14,321 nt of DNA, taken from NCBI GenBank assembly GCA_947630885.1, contig CANRJI010000019.1, positions 1 through 14,321 on the forward strand, given 5' to 3'. Shown piece by piece: positions 1 to 6,301 of the stretch. Origin of the DNA: an uncultured Bacilli bacterium (GTDB taxonomy: Bacteria > Bacillota_I > Bacilli_A > RF39 > UBA660). A program made the translations under genes and the position numbers. Under the pieces are notes generated by a model, which saw nothing but the letters and a program-made list of their open reading frames with translations, ran no database searches and was not told where the DNA came from. The stretch's first letter is position 1. Every line of letters begins with the position of its first letter.

Positions 1-7
1 AAAAAAT

Positions 8-25
8 CTAGTACTTACATACTAG
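8..25 (-). terminator. Weak terminator-like hairpin at the left edge
   Basis: Arms CTAGTA (8-13) and TACTAG (20-25) are perfect inverted repeats around a 6-nt loop. On the minus strand they are followed by T6 (positions 6-1, after one A). The stem is short and AT-rich, so intrinsic termination would be weak. It would close the small transcription unit at 64-205. Confidence 0.35.
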
Positions 26-63
26 TTACTTCATAGTCTAATATTTTTATTTTATTTATTAAT

Positions 64-153
64 TTATAAGGACTTACAAGCCCCCCCCCAGATTAACATA
101 TTGTTAACTTGGCATAAGAAAAAGTGATAACATATATTACTTACTTTAATCAT
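64..153 (-). CDS. Candidate 29-residue small protein with an internal G9 tract
   Basis: I do not recognise this peptide. The frame reads MIKVSNICYHFFLCQVNNML followed by IWGGACKSL, with three Cys and a hydrophobic, aromatic middle. Support comes from context rather than homology. AGGAGAG (159-165) sits 5 nt upstream of the ATG, and a TTGTAA-17-TAAAAT promoter at 177-205 would start RNA near 170, giving a leader of about 17 nt. A run of nine G on the coding strand (81-89) falls in codons 22-25. With eight G the frame would instead continue to 45 residues and stop at about position 16. With ten G it stops almost at once. The inverted repeat AATCATG/CATGATT (148-154 and 168-174) brackets the Shine-Dalgarno site. 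It could instead be an untranslated leader for a gene beyond the left edge, although the hairpin at 8-25 argues against that. Confidence 0.3.
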   Translation of the reverse strand: MIKVSNICYHFFLCQVNNMLIWGGACKSL

Positions 154-176
154 GTCAACTCTCCTATCATGATTTA

Positions 177-205
177 ATTTTAACATAGATTAGAATTATT
201 TACAA
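177..205 (-). promoter_or_regulatory. Sigma-A-type promoter downstream of mltG
   Basis: On the minus strand, -35 TTGTAA (200-205), a 17-nt spacer, and -10 TAAAAT (177-182) preceded by TGT, an extended -10. The predicted start near 170 lies just before the AGGAGAG ribosome site at 159-165. It drives the small unit at 64-153, or whatever follows to the left. Confidence 0.5.
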
Positions 206-216
206 TATTTTTTACT

Positions 217-1293
217 TTAAGCACACCAGTTACCCTGACTTTTAAGTGTATTAATAATATTATTATGTTCATATTCTGTCTTTGATAAATAAACATTGCC
301 TTGACAATCCGCAACAAAATAATAATAATCATTTTTTTCTGGATTAATTACAGCTTCGATAGATTCCACTGAAGGATTACAAATAGGTCCAACCGGTAAT
401 CCCGTATTTGATGGACATCTCGTATTATATTTATTTGAACAATCATTAAGTTCATTATAAGTAAGGCTTACTTTCCAATCATCAATTTTCGAGCCATAAT
501 AAGTTGTCGCATCACTTCCCAAAGTTGGATAAGCATTTGAATTTAATCGATTATAGAAAACAGCAGCTACTTTCTTACGGTCGCTAGCATTAGCTCCTTC
601 TAATTCGACAATCGAAGCAAGAGTTAAAAGTTCATGAGTACTATATGTACTATCTTCTATTTCTTTTTTATATTTTGATAATTTATTATCCATTTCTTTA
701 AGCATCTTTTCAAAAATATCTTGCACACTGACGTCTTTATTCATAAATCTATAAGTATTAGGATATAAATAACCTTCGATAGCATAATAAATATTGCTAT
801 TTTTAACTTCATCTGTTATAAACCAGTAATCATTAATTAAACCATCAATATACTCACTATTACTTACCATAGCCATAACTTCATCATAACTATTGTTCGT
901 ATTTTCACTAATTATCTTAGCAACTTCTCTAATATTAATTCCCTCTCTAAAAGTAATCATTATCTCATCAGGATTATATTTTGTACCTTCTTCTAAGATT
1001 GAAACAATCTTTTTAACTCCCATATCAGGAGATAACTCATATATTCCAGCTTTTAAATTCGTTTTACCAGTAAGTTTTGTATATATTTTAAATATTGTGA
1101 CATTCTTTATTAAATCATTATCTTTTAAAGTAATTGCAATACTTTCAATTGTTCCTGCTTCAATATTTATTTCTCTTAAAGTACTATCTTTTGATACTCC
1201 AGCCATATTAATATTATAATATGTACAAACAGCAACAATAGCAAACGTAAATATCACTACTAACCCAATTGCAGCATTTCTAAACTTCTTCAT
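217..1293 (-). CDS. mltG: Endolytic murein transglycosylase MltG (YceG-like)
   Basis: This is a membrane-anchored lytic transglycosylase that cuts nascent peptidoglycan glycan strands and ends their polymerisation. Residues 7-28 form a single N-terminal transmembrane helix after a basic start (MKKFRN). A LysM-like region follows at about 40-110, then the YceG catalytic domain. Diagnostic motifs are EGYLYPNTYRF (173-183), SIVELEG with the presumed catalytic Glu at 230, DRKKVAAVFYNRL (238-250), DATTYY (261-266) and GLPVGPICNPSVESIEAVINP (298-318). The length of 358 residues is normal for Bacillota. GGGAGG lies 6 nt upstream of the ATG, so the start is secure. It is the last gene of the ireB-ruvX-yrzB-mltG operon, 24 nt after yrzB. 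No strong terminator follows before the next promoter at 177-205. The family assignment is firm. Confidence 0.96.
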   Translation of the reverse strand: MKKFRNAAIGLVVIFTFAIVAVCTYYNINMAGVSKDSTLREINIEAGTIESIAITLKDNDLIKNVTIFKIYTKLTGKTNLKAGIYELSPDMGVKKIVSILEEGTKYNPDEIMITFREGINIREVAKIISENTNNSYDEVMAMVSNSEYIDGLINDYWFITDEVKNSNIYYAIEGYLYPNTYRFMNKDVSVQDIFEKMLKEMDNKLSKYKKEIEDSTYSTHELLTLASIVELEGANASDRKKVAAVFYNRLNSNAYPTLGSDATTYYGSKIDDWKVSLTYNELNDCSNKYNTRCPSNTGLPVGPICNPSVESIEAVINPEKNDYYYFVADCQGNVYLSKTEYEHNNIINTLKSQGNWCA

Positions 1294-1308
1294 TCTTTTC
1301 CTCCCAAA

Positions 1309-1329
1309 GAAAATAAATTATTTATTTTC
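1309..1329 (-). other. Stem-loop with the yrzB stop codon as its loop
   Basis: GAAAATAAA and TTTATTTTC form a perfect 9-bp stem. The 3-nt loop (1318-1320) is exactly the TAA stop of the DUF1292 gene. On the minus strand only TTT follows before the GGGAGG site of mltG, so it is a poor terminator. It could be an mRNA processing or stability element, or partial attenuation, between yrzB and mltG. Confidence 0.4.
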
Positions 1330-1614
1330 TTCGCTATTCTTCTTGCTTTCCTCTTCAATTGACTGAAGAATTGTTTCAATTATCTTCCATTCTCTTTCTG
1401 TCTCAACAGGAAGTAATTCTAATGGTTCTGCTTCGGGATTAAATACGGAAGCATATACTCTGACATTACCATTTTCATCTTTCGTATTATCAGTATATAC
1501 CATATAATTTTTCTTTGTTTCATCTGATTCAAAAGTAAATAATACTTCAAATTCTATTTCTTTACCATTTTTATCAATAACTTTAAATGTATTCTCTTTA
1601 TTCATATTGTTCAT
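1318..1614 (-). CDS. yrzB: DUF1292 family protein (YrzB-like)
   Basis: This is a small acidic cytoplasmic protein of the DUF1292/YrzB family, whose molecular function is not established. The 98-residue sequence shows the family pattern: a beta-rich core with FKVIDKNGKEIEFEVLFTFE (10-29), YMVYTD (38-43) and VRVYASVFNPEAE (51-63), then a helical tail, WKIIETILQSIEEE. The start at 1614 has AAGGAG only 4 nt upstream; a second ATG three codons later is an alternative. It overlaps the 3' end of ruvX by 17 nt, which suggests translational coupling. The conserved position between ruvX and mltG is as strong evidence as the sequence itself. The symbol follows the B. subtilis name for this locus. Confidence 0.88.
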   Translation of the reverse strand: MNNMNKENTFKVIDKNGKEIEFEVLFTFESDETKKNYMVYTDNTKDENGNVRVYASVFNPEAEPLELLPVETEREWKIIETILQSIEEESKKNSEENK

Positions 1615-2029
1615 TTTTCTCCTTATTCAAATAATCTTGTAAAATAACTTGGGCCGCAATTCCATCGACTTTCTTTTTTCTTTTTTTTCTTGACATATCG
1701 GCCTCAATTAAAATAGCATTCGAGATAACTGAAGTTAATCTCTCATCGAACATGATAACCTCGATATCAATTTTTTCTTTTAATAAATCGCGATATTTAA
1801 TCGTAATATTAGCTCTATCTCCAAGCGTATTATCCATATTTTTAGGCAATCCAATAATAATCTTTTCAATGTCATTTTCTAAGACAATCTTTTTAATTTC
1901 ATCAATTGTTCCTTCGTAATCTTCATTTTCAAAATAAATTGTCTTATAAGCTGAAGCAATTGTTTTTGTTGCATCAGACATAGCTAGTCCTATGGTTTTA
2001 CTTCCTAAATCAATTCCTAAATATCTCAT
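1598..2029 (-). CDS. ruvX: RuvX/YqgF, RNase H-fold Holliday junction resolvase or pre-16S rRNA nuclease
   Basis: The protein is 143 residues, the usual YqgF length, with an RNase H/RuvC-like fold. Visible motifs are GIDLGSKTIGLAMSD (5-19, acidic residue D7), IIIGLPKNMDNTLG (57-70), FDERLTS (94-100, E96) and KKVDGIAAQVILQDYL (119-134, D122). In E. coli the family matures the 5' end of 16S rRNA; a Holliday-junction resolvase role has also been proposed. The start ATG overlaps the ireB stop as ATGA and only a weak AAAGAG precedes it, so translation is probably coupled to ireB. The stretch SRKKRKKK (113-120) is a basic insertion just before the last motif. The assignment is firm; which activity dominates is not decided by sequence. 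Confidence 0.95.
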   Translation of the reverse strand: MRYLGIDLGSKTIGLAMSDATKTIASAYKTIYFENEDYEGTIDEIKKIVLENDIEKIIIGLPKNMDNTLGDRANITIKYRDLLKEKIDIEVIMFDERLTSVISNAILIEADMSRKKRKKKVDGIAAQVILQDYLNKEKNEQYE

Positions 2030-2268
2030 TTTAAATACTCTTTAAGTAATGTTTCTACTAAAACTGTGCGGTCAATTTTAGATATTCTATTTCTTGTTTC
2101 TTTATACGATGAAATATAACCCAAATCTCCTGATATGATGTAACCGGCGAGTTGACTGATTGGATTGTACCCTCGTTCTGCAAGAGCCTCAGTAGCATCT
2201 TTTAAAGTATTTTTAATATCTTTTTCATTTACTTCTGATGGATCAAACAAAATAGTGTTATTATCCAT
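2026..2268 (-). CDS. ireB: IreB family regulatory protein (DUF965, YrzL)
   Basis: This is an 80-residue cytoplasmic protein of the IreB family. In Enterococcus faecalis, IreB is a substrate of the Ser/Thr kinase IreK and negatively influences cephalosporin resistance. The family core is clear: LKDATEALAERGYNPISQLAGYIISGDLGYISSY (22-55), then RNRISKIDRTVLVETLLKEYL. Here GDLGYI replaces the more usual GDPAYI. A Thr at position 5 lies in the N-terminal region that is phosphorylated in the enterococcal protein; that it is modified here is inference. GAGGTG is placed correctly before the ATG, and a TTGTTA-17-TAGAAT promoter lies directly upstream, so this is the first gene of the operon. No IreK or IreP homologue lies in the window. 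Confidence 0.93.
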   Translation of the reverse strand: MDNNTILFDPSEVNEKDIKNTLKDATEALAERGYNPISQLAGYIISGDLGYISSYKETRNRISKIDRTVLVETLLKEYLK

Positions 2269-2293
2269 AATATCACCTCATTTTACAACTATA

Positions 2294-2322
2294 ATTCTAT
2301 CATAGATTTATTTTTTTAACAA
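2294..2322 (-). promoter_or_regulatory. Promoter of the ireB-ruvX-yrzB-mltG operon
   Basis: On the minus strand, -35 TTGTTA (2317-2322), 17-nt spacer, and -10 TAGAAT (2294-2299) with an extended TGA in front. The predicted start is about 7 nt further left, which leaves a leader of roughly 20 nt containing the GAGGTG site of ireB. Confidence 0.6.
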
Positions 2323-2376
2323 TACCAATATTCGCAAAAAATCATCCTTGACATATATTATGGTAGGTGAATAATT

Positions 2377-2580
2377 ATGTTTAATAACTTTTTTAATTTT
2401 TTTAGACTTTGTATTGGTTTAAAGTTAATTATCTTTCTTGCTACTATTATGCTTTTAATAATTACTTTCTATCAAATGCTCATAACCTTATTTGCCCCTT
2501 GCTTTGGCAATGTCTTTATTTTACTTCTCGAGTATCTTGCCTTAATATCAATTGGTTTTTGGCTTATCTTTGGCTTTTGA
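2377..2580 (+). CDS. Small hydrophobic membrane protein, unknown function
   Basis: I do not recognise this 67-residue product. It is almost uncharged: one Arg at 10, one Lys at 16, one Glu. It contains two strong hydrophobic segments, at about residues 12-38 (LCIGLKLIIFLATIMLLIIT and onward) and 46-66 (NVFILLLEYLALISIGFWLI). The start is supported by AGGTGA 6 nt upstream of the ATG. Promoter-like matches also lie upstream, TTCGCA-17-TATATT, or a perfect TTGACA at 2349-2354. It is the only credible plus-strand gene, in the 330-bp gap between ireB and uvrB, and its stop abuts the uvrB terminator. A second frame at 2409-2612 overlaps it but lacks such a site. In AT-rich DNA a chance hydrophobic frame is possible, so confidence is moderate. 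Confidence 0.42.
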   Translation: MFNNFFNFFRLCIGLKLIIFLATIMLLIITFYQMLITLFAPCFGNVFILLLEYLALISIGFWLIFGF

Positions 2581-2609
2581 AAAAAGAGAATAACTATTTA
2601 ATTATTCTC
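2580..2609 (-). terminator. Intrinsic terminator of uvrB
   Basis: GAGAATAA (2586-2593) and TTATTCTC (2602-2609) form a perfect 8-bp stem with an 8-nt loop, followed on the minus strand by T6 (2585-2580). The uvrB stop codon (2598-2600) lies in the loop and the upstream arm is coding sequence. Confidence 0.7.
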
Positions 2610-4547
2610 TAAATCAAAAATAATATCACGAAGTTCCATAGCTCTTTCAAAATCAAGTCTAGATGCCGCATCTTTCATTTCTTTGGTAAGTGAATCGATA
2701 AGATCAGCTTTCTCTTTCTTACTTAACTTCTCTTCTTTTTCGATCTTCTTTTCATTTTCATTCGATATAACTTCCTGAATACTCTTCATAATCGTCTTTG
2801 GTACAATTCCATGTAAAGTATTATATTCTTCTTGAATCTTTCTTCTTCTTTCTGTCTCATCAATTGCTTCTCTCATACTATCTGAAATCATATCGGCATA
2901 CATGATAACTCTACCATTAGCATTACGCGCGGCTCGCCCTATCGTCTGTATTAAACTTCTCGTACTACGTAAAAATCCTTGTTTATCAGCATCAATTATG
3001 GCAATAAGTGATACTTCGGGAATATCGATACCTTCCCTAAGAAGATTTATTCCAACGACGACATCATATTTACCTAATCGAAGCTCTCTAATAATTTTTA
3101 AACGTTCTAACGTCTTTACTTCATTATGTAAGTATGCTACTTTAATATCGAGACTCTTTAAATAATTTGTAAGTTCTTCAGCCATTCTAATCGTGAGTGT
3201 CGTAATTAAAGTACGCTCATTTTTTTCATTCTGTTTTTCAATTTCCGCAACCAGATTATCAATCTGATTTTTGGTCGGTCTAACTTCAATTAATGGATCT
3301 AATAGTCCAGTCGGTCTAATAATCTGTTCGACAACTTTTCCCTCTACTTTTTCCATTTCATAATCGCCAGGTGTTGCCGAAACAAAGATAACTTTATTAA
3401 TTTTTTCTTCAAACTCCTCAAATTTAAGAGGCCTATTATCTAAAGCACTAGGAAGACGAAATCCGTAGTCAACTAAATTTACTTTTCTTGCTCTATCGCC
3501 ATTATACATAGCTTTAACTTGAGGAATTGTAACATGTGACTCATCAATAACTAAAAGAAAATCTTTCGGAAAAAAGTCAATTAAAGTATTTGGTTCTTCC
3601 CCCTCTTCTTTTAAAGCAATATGTCTTGAATAATTTTCGATGCCACGACAGAATCCTGTTTCACCAAGCATCTCCATATCGTAATTAACTCTCTCTTCAA
3701 TTCTCTGTGCTTCAATTAATTTATTATTTTCTTTAAAGTATTTAACTCTCTCATCTTTTTCTTTAAGAATTCTTTGAATACTTATTTTAACTCTCTCTTC
3801 ATCCGTAACAAAGTGTGAAGCGGCAAAAATAGATACCGTTTTCTTATCTTTAAGAACATGGCCCGTTACCATATCAACTTCACTAATTCGGTCTATTTCA
3901 TCACCAAACCATTCAATTAATAAACCATTTGTTCTTTCGTAACTTGGAATAATTTCTAAACTATCTCCTCTTACTCTGAAAGTTCCTCTTTTAATATCTA
4001 AATCATTTCTTTCATAGAGCATTTCCACTAATTTTTTTAATACTGTATCTCTTTCAACTACATCGCCAACATTTAAAGTAAGCGTTTTCTTTTTATATTC
4101 TTCAATTTCACCAATACCATATATACATGAAACCGAAGCAACGACAATAACATCATCTCTCGATATCAAAGCACTAGTAGCACTATGTCTAAGTTCATCA
4201 ATTTCATCATTGATACTAGAGTCTTTTTCAATATAAGTATCCGTACTAGGAACATATGCTTCAGGTTGATAATAATCGTAATAGGATACAAAATATTCAA
4301 CTCTATTTTCCGGAAATAGCTCTTTTAACTCACTATAAAGTTGTCCTGCAAGTGTTTTATTATGAGCAAGAACTAAAGTTGGTTTATTAACCTCTTTAAT
4401 AACATTAGCAATCGTAAAAGTTTTACCAGTACCTGTTGCTCCAAGTAAAACTTGATGCTTTTTATTTTCTTTAATACCATCAACTAGTTCTTTAATTGCT
4501 TTTGGTTGGTCACCACTAGGCTCATATTTTGATACTAACTTAAACAT
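2598..4547 (-). CDS. uvrB: Excinuclease ABC subunit B (UvrB)
   Basis: UvrB is the damage-verifying helicase-like subunit of UvrABC nucleotide excision repair. UvrA loads it onto DNA, it locks a strand behind its beta-hairpin, and it recruits UvrC. The protein is full length at 649 residues. Walker A is GATGTGKT (36-43). The beta-hairpin region FVSYYDYYQPEAYVPSTDTY (86-105) is intact, the motif II box is DESH in LLVIDESHVTIPQ, and the late helicase motifs include LREGIDIPEVSL and QTIGRAARN. A UVR domain for UvrC binding closes the protein (LDFERAMELRDII). AAAGGAGG sits 6 nt upstream of the ATG, so the start is secure. A GATAAT -10-like site lies about 20-30 bp upstream with no good -35. No uvrA or uvrC lies nearby in the window. 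Confidence 0.98.
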   Translation of the reverse strand: MFKLVSKYEPSGDQPKAIKELVDGIKENKKHQVLLGATGTGKTFTIANVIKEVNKPTLVLAHNKTLAGQLYSELKELFPENRVEYFVSYYDYYQPEAYVPSTDTYIEKDSSINDEIDELRHSATSALISRDDVIVVASVSCIYGIGEIEEYKKKTLTLNVGDVVERDTVLKKLVEMLYERNDLDIKRGTFRVRGDSLEIIPSYERTNGLLIEWFGDEIDRISEVDMVTGHVLKDKKTVSIFAASHFVTDEERVKISIQRILKEKDERVKYFKENNKLIEAQRIEERVNYDMEMLGETGFCRGIENYSRHIALKEEGEEPNTLIDFFPKDFLLVIDESHVTIPQVKAMYNGDRARKVNLVDYGFRLPSALDNRPLKFEEFEEKINKVIFVSATPGDYEMEKVEGKVVEQIIRPTGLLDPLIEVRPTKNQIDNLVAEIEKQNEKNERTLITTLTIRMAEELTNYLKSLDIKVAYLHNEVKTLERLKIIRELRLGKYDVVVGINLLREGIDIPEVSLIAIIDADKQGFLRSTRSLIQTIGRAARNANGRVIMYADMISDSMREAIDETERRRKIQEEYNTLHGIVPKTIMKSIQEVISNENEKKIEKEEKLSKKEKADLIDSLTKEMKDAASRLDFERAMELRDIIFDLENN

Positions 4548-4629
4548 AATATTCCTCCTTTCATGCTACAATTATCAGTCACAAAATTCTTAATCTATTT
4601 CATATTTTTTTTTAAAATTTTTAAATTTC

Positions 4630-5484
4630 TTATACTGATATAGTAACTATTTCAATTTCATTTAAAAATTCTCTAATTACTTCTAATATTTTTTCAAAAA
4701 TAATTCCTTGTGCATATTTATTTTTTTCTGTATATTTTTTCCAATAAATTTTTATTCTTTCATAATTTAAAATATCGTTTAATATTTGAGTATAATCATT
4801 TAAAACATCTAAAGAATCTCTTTTAGAAAAAGTATTTTTGATAGCTTCTTTTACTATTTCAACATTAATTTCTTCTTTTAATTTAGTTAAAAACATATAA
4901 ACATCATAGTAATCTTTCATTCTTGTATTATAATGTCCTCTCCTTAAAATTGTTTCAAGTTTTTCTGCTAATATTGTTTCTAAATTATACGAACTAATTA
5001 AGATACTTCTATTTTCAAATACTAAAGGATATTTATATTTTATTTCTTTCGGAGTTATTTCATCACCCGTTGAAATATCAATATCTAAATTAACTTTAAG
5101 GTTTTGCAAATGCGCAACAATTTTGTATTTATTTCCCCCATACTCATCATCTTCTCTTATATCAGTTACATCGACAACATTAAATTTTACACCATCATTT
5201 AAATTTATTCGAAGTATTTCATTTAACACTTTTACCATATGCTCTTTTGAAATATTTAAACCTTTAATAGATGCATCCATATCTTTTGTCGTTCTATTAT
5301 CGATTCCGAAAATTGCTGATAATAATAATCCGCCTTTTAAAATAAAATTATTTTTATATTTTGATACAGATATTCTCTCTAGAATTCTTTCAAACATAAA
5401 TTTTTGTAATACCTCATAATGACTTACATTGTACTTACTTTCTATATCTTTTGCTTTTTCCTTTAAGTCATTGTAAGTTATCAT
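4630..5484 (-). CDS. abiEii: AbiEii-family nucleotidyltransferase toxin
   Basis: This is the toxin half of an AbiE-type (type IV in the original description) toxin-antitoxin and abortive-infection system. AbiEii proteins are DNA polymerase beta-like nucleotidyltransferases, and related MenT toxins modify tRNA. Visible motifs are LKGGLLLSAIFG (49-60), RTTKDMDAS (64-72) with the acidic pair D68/D70, VNLDIDIS (131-138) with D134/D136, and the C-terminal signature ETILAEKLETILRR (169-182) followed by NTRMKDYYDVYMF (186-198). At 284 residues it is complete and no catalytic motif is broken. Its ATG overlaps the abiEi stop (ATGA), so the two are translationally coupled, antitoxin first. The pair lies between housekeeping uvrB and a protease operon and looks like a typical mobile defence insertion. 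The target in this organism is unknown. Confidence 0.9.
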   Translation of the reverse strand: MITYNDLKEKAKDIESKYNVSHYEVLQKFMFERILERISVSKYKNNFILKGGLLLSAIFGIDNRTTKDMDASIKGLNISKEHMVKVLNEILRINLNDGVKFNVVDVTDIREDDEYGGNKYKIVAHLQNLKVNLDIDISTGDEITPKEIKYKYPLVFENRSILISSYNLETILAEKLETILRRGHYNTRMKDYYDVYMFLTKLKEEINVEIVKEAIKNTFSKRDSLDVLNDYTQILNDILNYERIKIYWKKYTEKNKYAQGIIFEKILEVIREFLNEIEIVTISV

Positions 5485-6062
5485 TTCATTAACACCTCTA
5501 TTATTGTAGTAAGTTTTTCATATACGTTAAAAATTTTTGCATACTCATCAAGTTTGATTAAATCTTTTTCATCACTTTTAAAATAATTATTTAATATCTT
5601 ATTGTATAGTTCAATATCATATTCATTAGGATTTTTTAACATATCGCATATACATCTTTCTGCATTATATATTTTTATAGGATTTCCATATGGACTCATT
5701 ACTTCTATAACTCCTATATTTATTTTACTTTTTTTTACATAATGACAATTAATATTTTTAATATTACTACTACCGCTTATTCTTGTAACATCTAATTCAT
5801 AAGGAGGTCTATCACTCAAATTTAAAAGGTGAAAAGCAGTATTATAAGAAAAAATTGTATTTATAAATCTTTTTTGTAATAAAAAATATTCATCTTCAAC
5901 CAAATCATTATCGATATATATTCCATATGATACTTTTCTTAAAATTTTATCCTTTATCAATTGAGATATTTTTGTTTTTGAAATTCCTAAATTCTGTATT
6001 TCTTTAGTAGTAATATAACCATTACTACTCTTTAAAAATGTTTTTAATACTTCTACATTCAC
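5481..6062 (-). CDS. abiEi: AbiEi-family antitoxin and transcriptional repressor
   Basis: The antitoxin of the AbiE pair has 193 residues. An N-terminal winged helix-turn-helix occupies about residues 4-50 (GYITTKEIQNLGISKTKISQ, then ILRKVSYGIYID), in the family pattern where the wing ends in a GxY motif. The AbiEi C-terminal part follows, including FINTIFSYNTAFHLLNLSDRPPYELDVT and a conserved-looking YNAERCICDML. In characterised systems AbiEi represses its own promoter by binding inverted repeats and neutralises AbiEii without stable complex formation. The start is GTG: GAGGTG lies 6 nt upstream and no better ATG exists. The palindromic operator immediately upstream (6075-6118) fits autoregulation very well. 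Confidence 0.88.
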   Translation of the reverse strand: MNVEVLKTFLKSSNGYITTKEIQNLGISKTKISQLIKDKILRKVSYGIYIDNDLVEDEYFLLQKRFINTIFSYNTAFHLLNLSDRPPYELDVTRISGSSNIKNINCHYVKKSKINIGVIEVMSPYGNPIKIYNAERCICDMLKNPNEYDIELYNKILNNYFKSDEKDLIKLDEYAKIFNVYEKLTTIIEVLMK

Positions 6063-6074
6063 AATATCACCTCA

Positions 6075-6118
6075 TTACACTTGCAAGTATATTTTATCAT
6101 TTATACTTTCAAGTGTAA
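6075..6118. promoter_or_regulatory. AbiEi operator: paired 17-bp inverted repeat over the abiE promoter
   Basis: Arms TTACACTTGCAAGTATA (6075-6091) and TATACTTTCAAGTGTAA (6102-6118) are inverted repeats with one mismatch, separated by 10 bp. Each arm has its own near-palindromic core; ACTTGCAAGT is perfect. One arm covers the -35 and spacer of the minus-strand promoter and the other begins at the -10, so binding would block RNA polymerase. This matches known AbiEi autorepression; the binding itself is inference. Confidence 0.75.
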
Positions 6119-6119
6119 A
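6091..6119 (-). promoter_or_regulatory. Promoter of the abiE operon
   Basis: On the minus strand, -35 TTTACA (6114-6119, five of six consensus bases), 17-nt spacer, and -10 TAAAAT (6091-6096) with extended TGA. It is embedded in the inverted-repeat operator at 6075-6118. Transcription would start near 6084, about 22 nt before the GTG start. Confidence 0.65.
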
Positions 6120-6242
6120 TAGTTTCTTCATAAAATTTATTAATTTTACTAACATTATTTTGTTCATATTTTTAATTTTAATCAAATACTATCTTTCATT
6201 CAAAATCATTAACAACAATATTCTATCACTTATTTCATAACA

Positions 6243-6274
6243 AAACAAGGAAGATACTCCATATTTCCTTGTTT
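6243..6274 (-). terminator. Terminator-like hairpin after the ydcF-like gene
   Basis: AAACAAGGAA (6243-6252) and TTCCTTGTTT (6265-6274) form a perfect 10-bp stem with a 12-nt loop, 28 nt past the stop at 6302. The minus-strand tail is TTTTGTTATG; the plus-strand tail is also T-rich. It closes the four-gene unit that starts at 8601. The rest of the 239-bp gap (6063-6301) holds the abiE promoter and otherwise nothing I can identify. Confidence 0.6.
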
Positions 6275-6301
6275 CTTTCTTTTATTAAAACACATATAAA
6301 G

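Noticed and set aside
93..107. Palindrome TTAACATATTGTTAA inside the small frame
   Set aside because: Palindromes of this AT-rich kind arise often by chance here, and it is not aligned with a promoter or start, so I do not call it an operator.
893..1219. Open plus-strand frame opposite mltG
   Set aside because: It is antisense to a clear conserved gene, has no ribosome site, and shows the hydrophobic composition expected from reading AT-rich coding DNA backwards. The same applies to plus-strand frames at 2902-3165, 5123-5419, 8330-8635, 9555-9806 and 11130-11387.
2409..2612. Second plus-strand frame overlapping the 67-residue membrane protein
   Set aside because: No ribosome site precedes it, it runs into the uvrB coding end and terminator, and the frame at 2377-2580 has better start signals.
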